This document shows positions 1 to 10,799 of a stretch of 64,000 nucleotides of DNA, piece after piece. The notes beneath the pieces are model-generated. The model saw only the letters and a program-made list of their open reading frames with translations, was not told the DNA's origin and searched no databases. The DNA lies in NCBI RefSeq assembly GCF_029784165.1, contig NC_073696.1, positions 260,320,494 through 260,384,493 on the forward strand, written 5' to 3'. The position numbers and the translations under genes were made by a program. The first letter of the stretch is position 1, and each line of letters starts with the position of its first letter. Source of the DNA: Wyeomyia smithii (lineage: Eukaryota > Arthropoda > Insecta > Diptera > Culicidae).

Positions 1-639
1 ACAAAATGTACATGGTCGGTTTTAGAAATTTGTAATGATCCTCTTCGCTGCCACCCTAATATATGCATATAGGTATGAGTATGCCTATTTTTCTTAAATT
101 GGAATAGATTTGTACTTCTCAGTTTTGTTCTCACATAGTAATGCAGAAAACAGCAGCATCGCGTATACCATAACAAAGGGAGAGGAGTAGCATCAATTCC
201 ATCGGCTGTTCTGCTAGATTTTCAAGACGCGATTATTAATAAATTTTGGTGTTTTCGTTTATTTGAATTAGTGGAATTAGTAGCAGATTGTAATGGATGT
301 GGCATATTAGTGTTTGCAGTTGCAAATGAGTAAATAAGTGATTTGTCCGTTCTGATTTCCGTTGAATGAGGCTTGGAGGATTTCTGGCACATTGAGTGGA
401 TAGGAACTATATTTAATCCATCCGCGTTTACTGCCATGGAACTGGTGTGGAGAGGCAAAACAGAGAGCGAAAAGCGAAGTTTTGCGAGTTTTCATCGGTT
501 TTGTGAATCTGCCTGTGTTTCCCTGTATAGTCAGTAGAAATTAAAATTAGAAGAGTGGGAATGGAATTAGAGCGGATAGAAATTTTGACCTGATTTTATG
601 TCCAAGATTATTGAAAAGTAGGGGGGGGGGGACAAAAAA

Positions 640-1240
640 CAAGGACTAAAATTAAAAATCTTACCTTCAAGGAGCACATTGAGAATATTGAAACAAAGTG
701 CAATAAATATATAAAATGTTTGTATCCTCTTATCAACAGGAATTCTAGACTTTGTCTCAAGAATAAACTGTTAATTTACAAACAAATATTTAGACCAGCA
801 ATGTTATATGCAGTCCCCATTTGAACAAGTTGCTGTACAACCAGGAACAAGATGCTTCAAAGGATTTAGAAAAAACTTCTAAAAATGATATTGAAGCGTC
901 CTCGCTGGTTTAGCACGAATGAACTACACAGGTTTACTAATGTGAAAACATTAGAAAATATGTCAAACCAAATTATCAATAAGTTCCGACAAAAATCGTT
1001 GCAATCCTCAATTACAACGATTAGCTCACCTGGGTGTGAGATTAGATTAGGGTTTAATTTATTTTTTTTTTACCACAAAAGATCAAAACAATGGTCGCAG
1101 CGGTCCAAATCTTACAAAAAATAGGGTTTAATTTTAAACTCCTTTTTTTTTCTCTTGACAAGTAGGTTTACAATTATATTCACTCAACTGCGTAAGCAAT
1201 TACACTCTTTTAATGAAATAAAGCTAAAATATATGTAATA
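640..1240 (+). pseudogene. Jockey-type non-LTR retrotransposon, 3' end of ORF2 plus 3' UTR
   Basis: Translation from about 660 gives LTFKEHIENIETKCNKYIK followed by the thumb region after the reverse transcriptase, ending near 1030 with the segment RWFSTNELHRF, NVKTLENM and INKFRQKSLQSS. This arrangement is typical of the C-terminus of Jockey-clade ORF2. Two in-frame stops (TGA after LYAVPI near 822; TAG near 869) show it is dead. The 5' part, including the YxDD catalytic core, is missing. The 3' UTR continues to an AATAAA-like motif near 1217 and is interrupted by a 61-bp insertion at 1061. The clade is inferred from remembered motifs, not from a search. Confidence 0.8.
1061..1121 (+). mobile_element. 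61-bp LINE 3'-tail insertion with target-site duplication
   Basis: The segment ends ..ggtcgcagcggtccaaat, cttac and an A-run. It is bracketed by 13-bp direct repeats tagggtttaattt at 1048-1060 and 1122-1134. A second copy of the same tail lies at 35152-35229 with its own flanking duplication. The same core (gatcaaa, then ggtcgcagtgg, then A-run) forms the 3' end of the minus-strand LINE at 47791. This therefore looks like an extremely 5'-truncated retrotransposition product, though a small SINE could leave the same pattern. Confidence 0.75.
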
Positions 1241-1441
1241 TTACACATATTTCTGAGCCATTCTCATTGTAGATGGCGTTTGCAGTTGGCGTCCTTTTGA
1301 ACATAAAATCGTATATCACTCTGTTACATCATATGTAATATTTTTATTTCGACCAGTCAGGCGAGCACCGCTGGTATGCTACCACAACGGCTACCACGCA
1401 CGGACGCTCCGTTTCCACTGTTCCCACGCACACTGTAGAAC

Positions 1442-1858
1442 CAGAGTGAATAAATAGAGTGACGCAGAGTCTGAAACCAGAAAAACGAAACGAACACTGC
1501 AAAGTCGGGTGTTTTCGTCAATGAAATAGTCTGCTGGGAGGCAACAAAAATCCATCCACTGTTTCCTCACAATCGGATTCTTCGGGAACCGAAAAAAACT
1601 CACATTCCTTACTGTTTTTTGTTATTACACAAAACGCACTTCATTTTATCTAGCTCTATCAAACTTTATCAAACGAACTTGTTTTAAATTTAAATACAAT
1701 AACTATCTCTTCACTCTGACAATAACAACACTCCGTTGAAGTCAACTGGGACTTGAGCAAAAAGGGGATGCCAGAAAAATATTTTGGTGGATACATAAAA
1801 AAACCGTGTTGCTGTTTTGACTGAATTTCTCTCTGCGTCACTCTATCTATTCACTCTG
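1442..1858. mobile_element. 417-bp MITE, hAT-like (8-bp target duplication)
   Basis: Terminal inverted repeats of 28 bp occupy 1442-1469 and 1831-1858, beginning CAGAGTGAATAAATAGAG, with one mismatch between arms. Perfect 8-bp direct repeats tgtagaac flank them at 1434-1441 and 1859-1866. An 8-bp duplication with CA-starting termini is the hAT signature, but P-like elements also make 8 bp. No transposase is encoded. It lies 148 bp upstream of the start codon of the ORF at 2006, so it may carry or disturb 5' sequence of that gene. Confidence 0.88.
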
Positions 1859-1983
1859 TGTAGAACTAGTGTAGGTTTCGTATAGGATAGAAACGTCAAC
1901 ATAAATCATTCTACATCGTCCGCCAAAGAGTCAACACCTAAAATAAAAACCTGAAAGTGAAAGTGAAAATTGTTAAAGTCAAA

Positions 1984-1999
1984 ATATATTTTTTTTTAG
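1984..1999 (+). other. candidate 3' splice acceptor before the 2006 ORF
   Basis: A tract atatttttttttag ends in AG at 1998-1999, six bases before the ATG at 2006. The uninterrupted T-run is a good polypyrimidine tract. If used, the gene would have a 5' non-coding exon upstream. No promoter or donor site could be assigned. Confidence 0.4.
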
Positions 2000-2005
2000 T
2001 TTACA

Positions 2006-2629
2006 ATGAACCCGCAAGATGAAATAGCAACAACATCATCAGCTATCGAAAACCCAATGAGTCATATACCCAAGCATGATGTTGCTGTTTTTGGTGTGTC
2101 TTCTGATTTGAGTGATATTAATTTACCAACCGATCTGGATATCTTGAGATATTATTTTTACTTAAGCGAACGTGCAAAACCAGAACAAAAAAAATTTTCT
2201 TATAAACAATTCTCTAATCACGTAACAGATAGGTTGGTTGGAATTTGGGAAAAACTTGGTATGGAAATAATTTCAAAAAAATATGTTGCTGTTAAATTGA
2301 ATAGATTGGTTGACAAATACCAAGCCGAAATTAAGAAGACGAATAGAGACCTTTTAGTGTTTACCGGTACTCTGAACGAAATTTTTTATATTGGAGCATG
2401 TGAATGCGATTTGACGGCAGCTCAATGTAACTGCGGTTTGGTTCCAGAACGCCTCAAAGAGTTTATGCACGATCAACATGAACAGAGAAGACTAACAATT
2501 GATGCATTTCTGATGGAAATTGAAGAGCAAGGGTCATCGTCATCAATGCCAACAATGCCAACATACGAAAATCCCGATGATACAACATACGTAGACGTAC
2601 CAAATAAGACTTCAAACAATAATTTTTAA
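2006..2629 (+). CDS. uncharacterised 207-residue protein
   Basis: Intact ORF of 207 codons with ATG in an acceptable context (ttacaATGa) and TAA stop. Residues 45-111 (DILRYYFYLSER.. to ..LVDKYQAEIK) look like a basic helical domain. Residues 131-143 hold four cysteines as CxC-x6-CxC (C132, C134, C141, C143), followed by VPERL and DQHEQRRLTI at 156-165. The tail from 176 is Ser/Thr/Pro-rich and probably disordered. There is no signal peptide and no membrane segment. The layout resembles a family of uncharacterised arthropod proteins, often present in many copies, with a helical domain followed by CxC..CxC and a DQR-like motif. That is recollection, not a search. No function can be assigned. 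It is intronless within the coding part, and a transposon-borne origin is possible given the surroundings. No AATAAA signal is seen close downstream. Confidence 0.7.
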   Translation: MNPQDEIATTSSAIENPMSHIPKHDVAVFGVSSDLSDINLPTDLDILRYYFYLSERAKPEQKKFSYKQFSNHVTDRLVGIWEKLGMEIISKKYVAVKLNRLVDKYQAEIKKTNRDLLVFTGTLNEIFYIGACECDLTAAQCNCGLVPERLKEFMHDQHEQRRLTIDAFLMEIEEQGSSSSMPTMPTYENPDDTTYVDVPNKTSNNNF

Positions 2630-2659
2630 GTTTCTTTCCTATGTTCTGATCGAACAAAT

Positions 2660-3230
2660 TTCTAAAGAGAAAACAAAAAATCCTACAACTTACTCTTAGA
2701 TCACTTAAGAAGTTCTTGCATTTTTTCTACATTTGTAGCATCGTGAAATAATTGTGCGATAGAAGCAAAAAATTCTGGTTTTCTTAAAAAATATATAACT
2801 CAGCCAAATATTCACCGATTTTCACAAAACCATTTTTGTTTGATTCGTCATTGAATATCGTTTCAAAATTTTAGTGTATTTGTAGTATCTTTCTCACAAA
2901 AACAGGGGGCAAATTTCAAGTTTGTTTTAAAAATTGGGTGAAAAAGTCTAAAAAATTATATTTAAACTCAAATAACTCAACATGTTTAAGTGATTTTAGT
3001 ACAAACCTGTATGAATATTTAAAGCTCTGTTTTTCTGCTTTCCAAAATTGCTAAAATGTTGAAAATCGGTCCAGAAATGACTGAGTTAAAAAATGTTGTA
3101 TGCACTGAAGTCCAAAAAACCGTATTTTGACCATAACTTCAGATTTTGGGGGTGTTTGGAAAACTTCTAGTATGGGCGAATGTTACACTCACCAATACCT
3201 ACAAGCTACACTAGGTCCCATTAGAAGTTC
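2660..3230. other. AT-rich stretch with no recognised gene
   Basis: Downstream of the unknown gene the sequence is AT-rich with no ORF of note. It may belong to the same repeat as the foldback starting at 3238, since the sequence around 3190 (tgttacactcacc) is loosely mirrored by the sequence beyond the right arm (gtgtaatcatc). Confidence 0.4.
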
Positions 3231-3237
3231 TAAATCG

Positions 3238-3487
3238 CTGTACTGCCGATATTTGCATAACAGTCCTATGTAAAAGTCCTATGTTTTCTTGTTTTTTTTG
3301 AGGAAATGGGTCCATTTCGGCATGCTCTACAGGAGTAGCCGTTAAAATCAAGGATGTGGGAAACAAACCTCACTTTTTAATGGCTATTCTTGAAAAACAT
3401 GCCAAAATGGACCCATTTTCGCAAAATTTACACAGGACTCGCAACTTTTACATAGGACTATTATGCGAATAGCGGCAATGTAGCACA
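3238..3487. repeat. foldback (inverted-repeat) element
   Basis: The left arm (from ctgtactgccgatatttgc near 3238 to tccatttcggcatg near 3324) is mirrored by the right arm (gccaaaatggaccca near 3400 to gcggcaatgtagcac near 3486). Shared motifs are cataggact and its complement, gggtccattt, and ctgccg/cggcaat. Arms of about 90-110 bp are imperfect and separated by a short spacer. The outer boundaries and target duplication were not resolved, so it is called as a repeat rather than a defined transposon. Confidence 0.65.
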
Positions 3488-3780
3488 GTGTAATCATCTA
3501 ACAATTTTGAAATGTAATAAGAGATTTTGAATGAATCTTAGTAAATAAACAAAAAATTCACAAGAATTCGCAGGCTCTTACTCTTCTGTAAATGTGTATA
3601 TTTAGGAATTTACTCTTTCGATACTATCCGGTCACGATTATTTAGTAAATATCAAATATAAAATTAAATAAATATCCGCAAAATTTACAATTCATGTTGA
3701 GTAATTTATGGTAATCATATTTATGAGATAAACTTTCAATTACCATCAACAGCAGCATTGCAGTTTTTTCTCGATTGCAC

Positions 3781-3894
3781 ACGAATAGAAAAATACGAAC
3801 AAAAGTGTACCACTGCAATACGAATATTACCGCTCCAGTACGAATGCAAGTGTACCGCTGAAATGTACGAATAGAAGAGTACCGCTGCAATCAT
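3781..3894. repeat. short degenerate tandem repeat
   Basis: Variants of a roughly 24-bp phrase (aagtgtaccgctg..atacgaat) recur three to four times: gtaccactgcaatacgaat, taccgctccagtacgaat, gtaccgctgaaatgtacg and gtaccgctgcaat. Copies are imperfect and no function is apparent. Confidence 0.5.
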
Positions 3895-3900
3895 AGACGA

Positions 3901-6900
3901 CAAGAGACCTGCAAGAGACCACTGGTACTGTTGCTTTTACCGACATGTTTTCTTTCAAGACATCAGTTTTTATTAGGTTTTGAAAGCAGATTTAGAAATT
4001 GTTCAAGAATGAGGATTGTTTCAAACTTTTCGGAAACCTTCTAGACATCATATTAGCTCATGGAAGCAAAAACAAATTGACCTATTGGAACGGGGAGACT
4101 CTGTCAATTTTTATTTCGATATTCATACAGAGATTATCACAGGGAACGGATGGTGTCCATTCACGTCGTCTGTGCTAGGAATGCTTGCGTGTAATTGGTT
4201 CATCATTCGCGTAACTTTGTCATTGAAACTTTTTATCAATTTTACCGCTTAGCAATGAAATAAGAGTGATAACTATCATATTACAAAATTGTTATACATT
4301 TTATCTATCCAACAACATATTGGTTATTGTTTTCCATCATGTGGTTATGCTGTTATTAACGTTTGAAATCAGTCGCAACCTTTGCCAGTTTCATTTCCAA
4401 TTTTACAGAATGCACCCCAGTATAGTAAACAAAGACGTAGTCCCACGTCAAAAGAAATTATCCTAGCTGGTCTTAATCATATTCTATTTATTATACAAAT
4501 TATAGAGAGGATATGCTTTGCTAACCATGCGCAATATCTACACCGAGTCAAGTAACAAATTAAGATGTGCATAATTTGCTCAAAAGGTATCTACAAGATA
4601 TGGTTCGGATTTTGAATGCGTGATTTATTGATACTTTTTCGAATAAATTTCAGGCTTACAGTGACTTGATAATATGACAAATAAACATTACGAAAACAAG
4701 TATTTTATCGTCAACTTTCTATACGGAGATTGAACTGAAGCGAAAAATCATTCAACGGATTTAATGGAATGAAAATCGCTTAATTAGTCCATAGAGTTGG
4801 CTCAAATGCATTGAACGTGAAATTTATTTCCACTATTTTAAAATTATACGGTTAATACTTTTAGAAAGGTTTCATTAGCCTAGAAATTGTCCCAACTTCA
4901 AGAGCTTAAACAAAAGTATCAAGCTTACCTCATCCCAACTTTATTTTCAAGCTCAAATCAATACTCAAATCCTGGCCTATTTTTAACCCAACCAAACAGC
5001 ATGTTTTCTTCTTATAGGTAAGCAAGCTTGGCGTGCACAACAACAACATCCACTTACACTGTAGCATTCCGGATCAAACTAAACTGCTTCGTCGTAAAGA
5101 AGCGTTAGAATACGACTCTAGCCCCACGGTAAGTGTGCTTTGGCAGCGCAAAATATCCTGGCGATCCAAGAGGCGTGAATTCACTTTCTGCTAGGGTCAG
5201 CACTATAATAGTGGAAAGCATTTTCGTTTCCTTTTTCCAACATCTGAAAGCTTCTTTCGCATAGAGATGCTAACAGAGCCGATCCGATAGTACTAAGCTC
5301 GAAAGAAAGTTCGACTCATTTACGTGCATAAATTGCTTCGATGCTTTATCTCAAGTGCCGCTTAGAGATGATAAAGGAGACTTCGATTAAAATGTTTATA
5401 AATAATTCATTCGAGGCTTTCAAGTGCGGCCCTGATTGTTCCAGAAAGCGCTCGACGGGAGGAAAAGTACGAATACGCCCCGGTTTCCTGCTCTGCTGCT
5501 GCTCTGTCGCAATAAGAGGGACGCACAAATCGAGTAAATCTTTAAAAATAAAACTCTTTCCCAGCCACATTTAGCGTTGAGACAATTTAGTGCGAATAAA
5601 ATGGTAATAACTTTATTTTCTTTTTTTCGATTCAACCACGAATTAATCGAGCTTTCGTGCGGCTGCATTGCGGCATATGAGGGTAATTTTTAACTGGTTA
5701 CTTAATTGTAGTAGACAGAAATGGTTGAAAAAAACCCCTTCCCGTTCGAGATGAGGCTTGTTTTCGAGCGGAAAAATTACCCTTTCATGCTCGCACCGGA
5801 AACACGTAATCCAAGGCAAACTTCCTGGACTAAATACCGGTGGCTGCCGGGCGGCTTAAATTCCAATAATTTACTCCAGTTTAGCTTGGAAGATAAATTA
5901 TCCTACATAATTTGTTAGCTGCCGCTTGTGAAAGTGAAAAATGTTCCTCCGACAAAACGCACCTTTCGACGGAACGTACGATCTTGAGCGTTTCAGATTC
6001 GGCGAGGGTGGGGAAGTGGGACGCTGTTTTGAACAGGTTTTCGTCACTCGCTGTATGTGTGTGTGTTTTTTAGAGAGGGAGAGAGTGGGTGGCGTGAAAT
6101 GTGTTCAAAAATTCTAATGGGAAATTGATGTGCACAGCCGTGTAAGGTGGCTGAGGATGACTAACTGCCTGCCGAGGGGACAGGCGACAGCCGACATCGA
6201 GGAAGAAGATTTAGTAAGTCGTTTCGGATGGTGCGTGTAATTTAAACAGCACCCTAACGGGAGAGAGAGAGGAAATCTCCCGTGCTCGTTCCGTCCGGGA
6301 AACTAGAAACGACTTGTTTGCTGGTTTTGACAAATGCCTGCACACATGTGCGGAAACGATGTGGGAAAATAGGTTGTTTTTTTTTGTCTTATTTTTATGA
6401 ACCAGCAGAAAAAAGTTATCGCTCGAGAGATTTTTGGTGTTTACAAATTGGAACATTTGGATCGGTTTAAAATGTGTTGTTGTTGAGTAAGGGATCATGA
6501 CAAGAACGTCGAGGCGGAAGGAGACAGTAGGCGCGGTTGATAGTCTGGTAGTGGAGGGTGACTTAGTCACGGCGTGTTTGAAAGTGAAGTAAATTAATGA
6601 TTGTGCGATTGCCGGTTTGGCGAAAATGAAAATAATTCAATTAATTTTAATAAACCAAATAGTTTCTTTAATAAACCAAATAGTATAAATTAGTAGTTGT
6701 AGAAATTATCTGGAACAATTGAAAAATGTTAATTTTCAAAATGCAAAAATATATAAATTTTGACCGAAAGTGTTACCAATTGCTTGCACCCATAAAAACA
6801 GATCTGTTTTATTGATTTGGAATTTTTCTAATCAGCTATAGTAAGATTAAAAAAAAAGATTTCTTTTCCAGTCAAATATAACTAAAACTAAAACTGGAAT

Positions 6901-7229
6901 GTCTTAAAGTAACGTAACAAAATACGTCAAGCTTAGGAGGAGGGGTTGTCTGTCAAAACATTACAACCCATACTGAAAATTTGATGATCTACACGAAAAA
7001 CGTATATTCTGACTGCATCTAAAAATAAAATTCCTATTATTCATTCGAAAACTACAAAACATTTTTACAATGCAAACACACAAAAAAATCTGATGCGACT
7101 ACATACATAATGCAACTATAAGAACTAATTGAAAACAGAAATTATCATTTTTTGTTATATTATCATAATCTTTCTTATGGGTGTTCCTTTACGAAATTTC
7201 AGCTTTGAATAAGTCATATTTTAAACATT
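3901..7229. other. no recognised gene; partly GC-richer unique DNA
   Basis: ORFs here are all below about 120 codons and show no recognisable motif. The part from about 5000 to 6600 is GC-richer and looks single-copy, with a GT/GA-rich patch near 6050-6085. That fits intronic or regulatory DNA, but nothing specific can be named. The rest is AT-rich. Confidence 0.4.
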
Positions 7230-8665
7230 TCAAAATTTTGGCATTTTAACATTCTAACATTCTGACACTTTGACATTTCTACATTTTGACGGTTTTACAT
7301 TTTGACGTTCTGACATTTTGACATTTAAACATTTTGACATTAAGAAATTTGAAAATTTTGGTATTGTGACGTTTTGACATTTTGACATTTTGACATTTTG
7401 ACGTTTTGACATTTTGACGTTTTGACATTTTGACATTTTGACATTTTGACATTTTGACATTTTGACATTTTGACATTTTGACATTTTGACATTTTGACAT
7501 TTTGAAATTTTGATATTTTGACGTTTTGACATTTTGACATTTTGACATTTTGACATTTTGACATTTTGAAATTTTGACATTTTGACGTTTTGACATTTTG
7601 ACATTTTGACATTTTACATTTTGACATTTTGACATTTTGACATTTTGACATTTTGACATTTTGACATTTTGACATTTTGACATTTTGACATTTTGACATT
7701 TTGACATTTTGACATTTTGACATTTTGACATTTTGACATTTTGACATTTTGACATTTTGACATTTTGACATTTTGACATTTTGACATTTTGACATTTTGA
7801 CATTTTGACATTTTGACGTTTTGACATTTTGACATTTTGACAGTTTGACATTTTGACATTTTGACATTTTAACATTTCACTATTTTGACGTTTTGAATTT
7901 TTTTTTGACATTTTGATATTTTGACATTTTGACATTTTGGCATTTTGACATTTTGACATTTTGACATTTTGACATTTTCACATTTTGACATTTTGACGTT
8001 TTCACATTTTGACATTTTGACATTTTGACATTTTGACATTTTGACATTTTGACATTTTGGCATTTTGACATTTTGACATTTTGACATTTTGACATTTTGA
8101 CATTTTGACATTTTGACATTTTGACATTTTGACATTTTGACATTTTGACATTTTGACATTTTGACATTTTGACATTTTGACATTTTGACATTTTGACATT
8201 TTGACATTTTGTCGTTTTCACATTTTGACATTTTGACATTTTGACATTTTGACGTCTTGACATTTTGATATTTTGACATTTTGACATTTTGACATTTTGA
8301 CATTTTGACATTTTGACATTTTGACATTTTGACATTTTGACATTTTGACATTTTGACGTCTTGACATTTTGACATTTTGACATTTTGACATTGTGACATT
8401 TTGACATTTTGACATTTTGACATTTTGACATTTTGACGTCTTGACATTTTGACATTTTGACATTTTGACATTTTGACATTTTGACATTTTGACATTTTGA
8501 CATTTTGACATTTTGACATTTTGACATTTTGACATTTTGACGTTTTGACATTTTAACATTTTGACGTTTTGACATTTTGACATTTAAATATTTAGAAATT
8601 CAAAAATTTCGGCATTTTGACATTTTGGCAGTTTGATTTTTTGGCTGTTTGACATTTCATAGGTT
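7230..8665. repeat. 8-bp satellite, unit acattttg
   Basis: About 1.4 kb is built from the octamer acattttg in head-to-tail order. The core, about 7365-8585, is nearly pure (roughly 150 copies); the two ends are degraded (aacattc, gaaatttt and similar). Scattered point variants (gacgttttg, gacgtcttg) and a few phase slips occur, for example at 7612 and in the T-run near 7897. Because 24 bp equals three units and the minus-strand octamer contains no stop in any register, all three minus frames stay open for long distances. Those ORFs encode MSKCQNVK repeats and are not genes. Confidence 0.97.
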
Positions 8666-8984
8666 CGACATTTTGAAATTTTGATTTTTTTGACTGATTG
8701 TTTTTTGGCAGTTTTTTTTGCCTCTTTAAATTTTCCGAAAATTCTGAAAGATAATATTTTTGACATACATAACATTCGTTTTTGCAATATTCGGGTTAAT
8801 TATTCCAAGGAGCATTTCTCGCTGAAACTAGGGCACTATGCTTTTAAATCTGAACATATAAAAATGCAGTTCTGTCTGTCTGTCTGTCTGTCTGATTCAT
8901 ATAGGCTCGGAAACTACCGAACCGATCGGCGTGAAATTTTGTATTTAGAGGTTTTAGGGGCCGGGAAAGGTGACTAAGATAGTT

Positions 8985-9550
8985 CGAGACCCCTCCCCCT
9001 TCTGCGAGGGAGGGGTCCCATACAAATGAAACACAAATTCCTGCACATCTCGAAAACTAACCAAGCAAATGGAACCAAATTTGGCATGTGGATGTTTTTA
9101 GGAGTAACAAATATGTCCATGTTGGTTCGATACCCTTCCCTCCTCCGGAAAAGAGGGGTCCCATACAAATGAAACACAAATTTCTGCACATCTCGAGAAC
9201 TAACCAAGTAAATAGAACCAAATTTGGTAGGTAGATGTTTTTAGGGGTACCAAATATATCCATAATGGTTTTACACCCCTCCCTCTTCTACAAGGGAGGG
9301 GTCCCATACAAATGAAATACAAATTTCGCACAGCTCGAGAACCAATCAACCAAATACAACCAAATTTGGTATGTGAATGTTTTTAAAGGCAACAAGTATG
9401 TCCATAATGGTTCGACTCCCCTCCCTCTTCTGTGAGGGAGGGGTTCATAACAAATGAAACACAAATTTCTGCTTATCTCGATAACTAACCAACTAAATGG
9501 AACCAAATTTGGCAGGTGATTGTTTTAGGGGTAACAAATATAATGGTTTG
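8985..9550 (+). repeat. Helitron-internal tandem repeat A, about 137-bp unit
   Basis: Four successive copies share aggggtcccatacaaatga, acacaaatttctgcacatct, accaaatttgg and atgtttttaggggtaac, with progressive divergence and a truncated last copy. Start points of the conserved phrase fall near 9003, 9156, 9297 and 9438. Confidence 0.88.
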
Positions 9551-9569
9551 ACACCCCAAATACCAAATA

Positions 9570-10620
9570 CCACCCAATATGGGTATTTCTGGAATTTTTT
9601 ATGATGCACTGAAGCCACAAATCGACTTCAGACAACATTTTGAATTGTAAGATGGCAACTTCCGGTGTCTGGAAAACAGCCGAAAATGATCAAATACCAC
9701 TTAATATGAGCGTTTCTTTAATCAGATTGACGCACGGAGGCCAGAAATTGTTCCCAAATGCCATTTTGAAATCCAAGATGGCGACTTCCGGTTCCCGAAA
9801 AATAGCGGCAAATGACCAAATACCCCTCAATATGGGTATTTCCGGAATTGTTATGATGCACTGAAGCCACAAATCGACCTATCAGCCTCAGACAACATTT
9901 TGAATTGTAAGAAGGCGACTTCCGGTGTCTGAAAAACAGCCTAAAATGATCAAATACCACTCCATATGAGCGTTTCTTTAACCAGATTGACGCACGGAGG
10001 CTCGAAATTGTTTTGAAATCCAAGATGGCGACTTCCGGTGTCCGGAAAACAGCCTAAAGTGACCAAATACCACCCAATATGAGTAATTCTGGAACGAGAA
10101 TGAAGCTGAAAATTCCTTAGACATCATTATGAATTGTAAGATGGCCACTTCCGGTTTCTAAAAAAACAGCCAAAAATTGCCGATTTCCATACAAAATGAG
10201 TATCTTCGGAACCATAATGATCGACCACAGACACCATTTTGGTTTCTGGAAAACCGCCTAAAATTACCAAATAACACCCAATATGAGTGTTTCTTAAACC
10301 AGAATGACGCTCAGGGGCCAGAAATTGTCTCCAAATGCCATTTTTAAATCCAATATGGCGACTTACGGTTCCGGATCACCGGATCCAGAATGATGCAAGG
10401 AGCTATAAATTGACCTTAGACAACAGTTTGAATTGAAAAGATGGCAACTTCTGGAAAACAGCCGAAAATAACCGAATACTACTACATATGGATAAGTCCG
10501 TAATCGAAATGATGTAAAGATACCAAGCATTGACCCTGGACACCATTTTGAATTAGAAGATGACCACTTTCAGTTTCTGGAAAACAACGAAAATAACTGA
10601 AATGCCCCCAATATATATCC
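9570..10620 (+). repeat. Helitron-internal tandem repeat B
   Basis: A looser array with phrases aagatggcgacttccggt, gaccaaataccacccaatat and gaccagattgacgcacgg recurs about six times up to roughly 10620. Units are 120-190 bp and partly rearranged. Related sequence occurs outside this element at 20145-20260 (minus) and 25600-25905 (plus), so the block marks a dispersed Helitron family. Confidence 0.8.
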
Positions 10621-10799
10621 GGAATAGAGGTCATGTACAAAAGCCAAAAGTTGAGGATGTTGCCGTTCCGATAAAACCAATTATTTTTAAACGATATAAT
10701 CCAATCGCAAGGAATCAATAAATTTGTAATGTTTAAAATTATTAAATTAAACACTAAAATAGGCGGGACGAAGTTTGCCGGGTCAGCTAGTTTGATATA

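Larger units (their letters stand above)
8849..10790 (+). mobile_element. non-autonomous Helitron, 1.94 kb, both ends visible
   Basis: The 5' end begins TC (tctgaacatataaaaatgc), followed by a tgtctgtctg run and a cggaaactaccgaaccgat phrase, typical of insect Helitron 5' ends. The 3' end is GC-rich with a short hairpin (gcgggacgaagtttgccgg) and terminates gtcagCTAG at 10787-10790. The element sits between an A (8848) and a T (10791), matching Helitron A/T target preference and absence of target duplication. No Rep/helicase is encoded. The interior is two blocks of tandem repeats, listed separately. The family assignment rests on terminal structure. Confidence 0.85.

Noticed and set aside
7254..8583. 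Long minus-strand ORFs of MSKCQNVK repeats
   Set aside because: Pure translation of an 8-bp satellite. All three frames give the same peptide, with no start or splice context.
7365..8585. CRISPR-like regular array
   Set aside because: No unique spacers. The repeat is a contiguous 8-bp unit in eukaryotic repeat-rich DNA.
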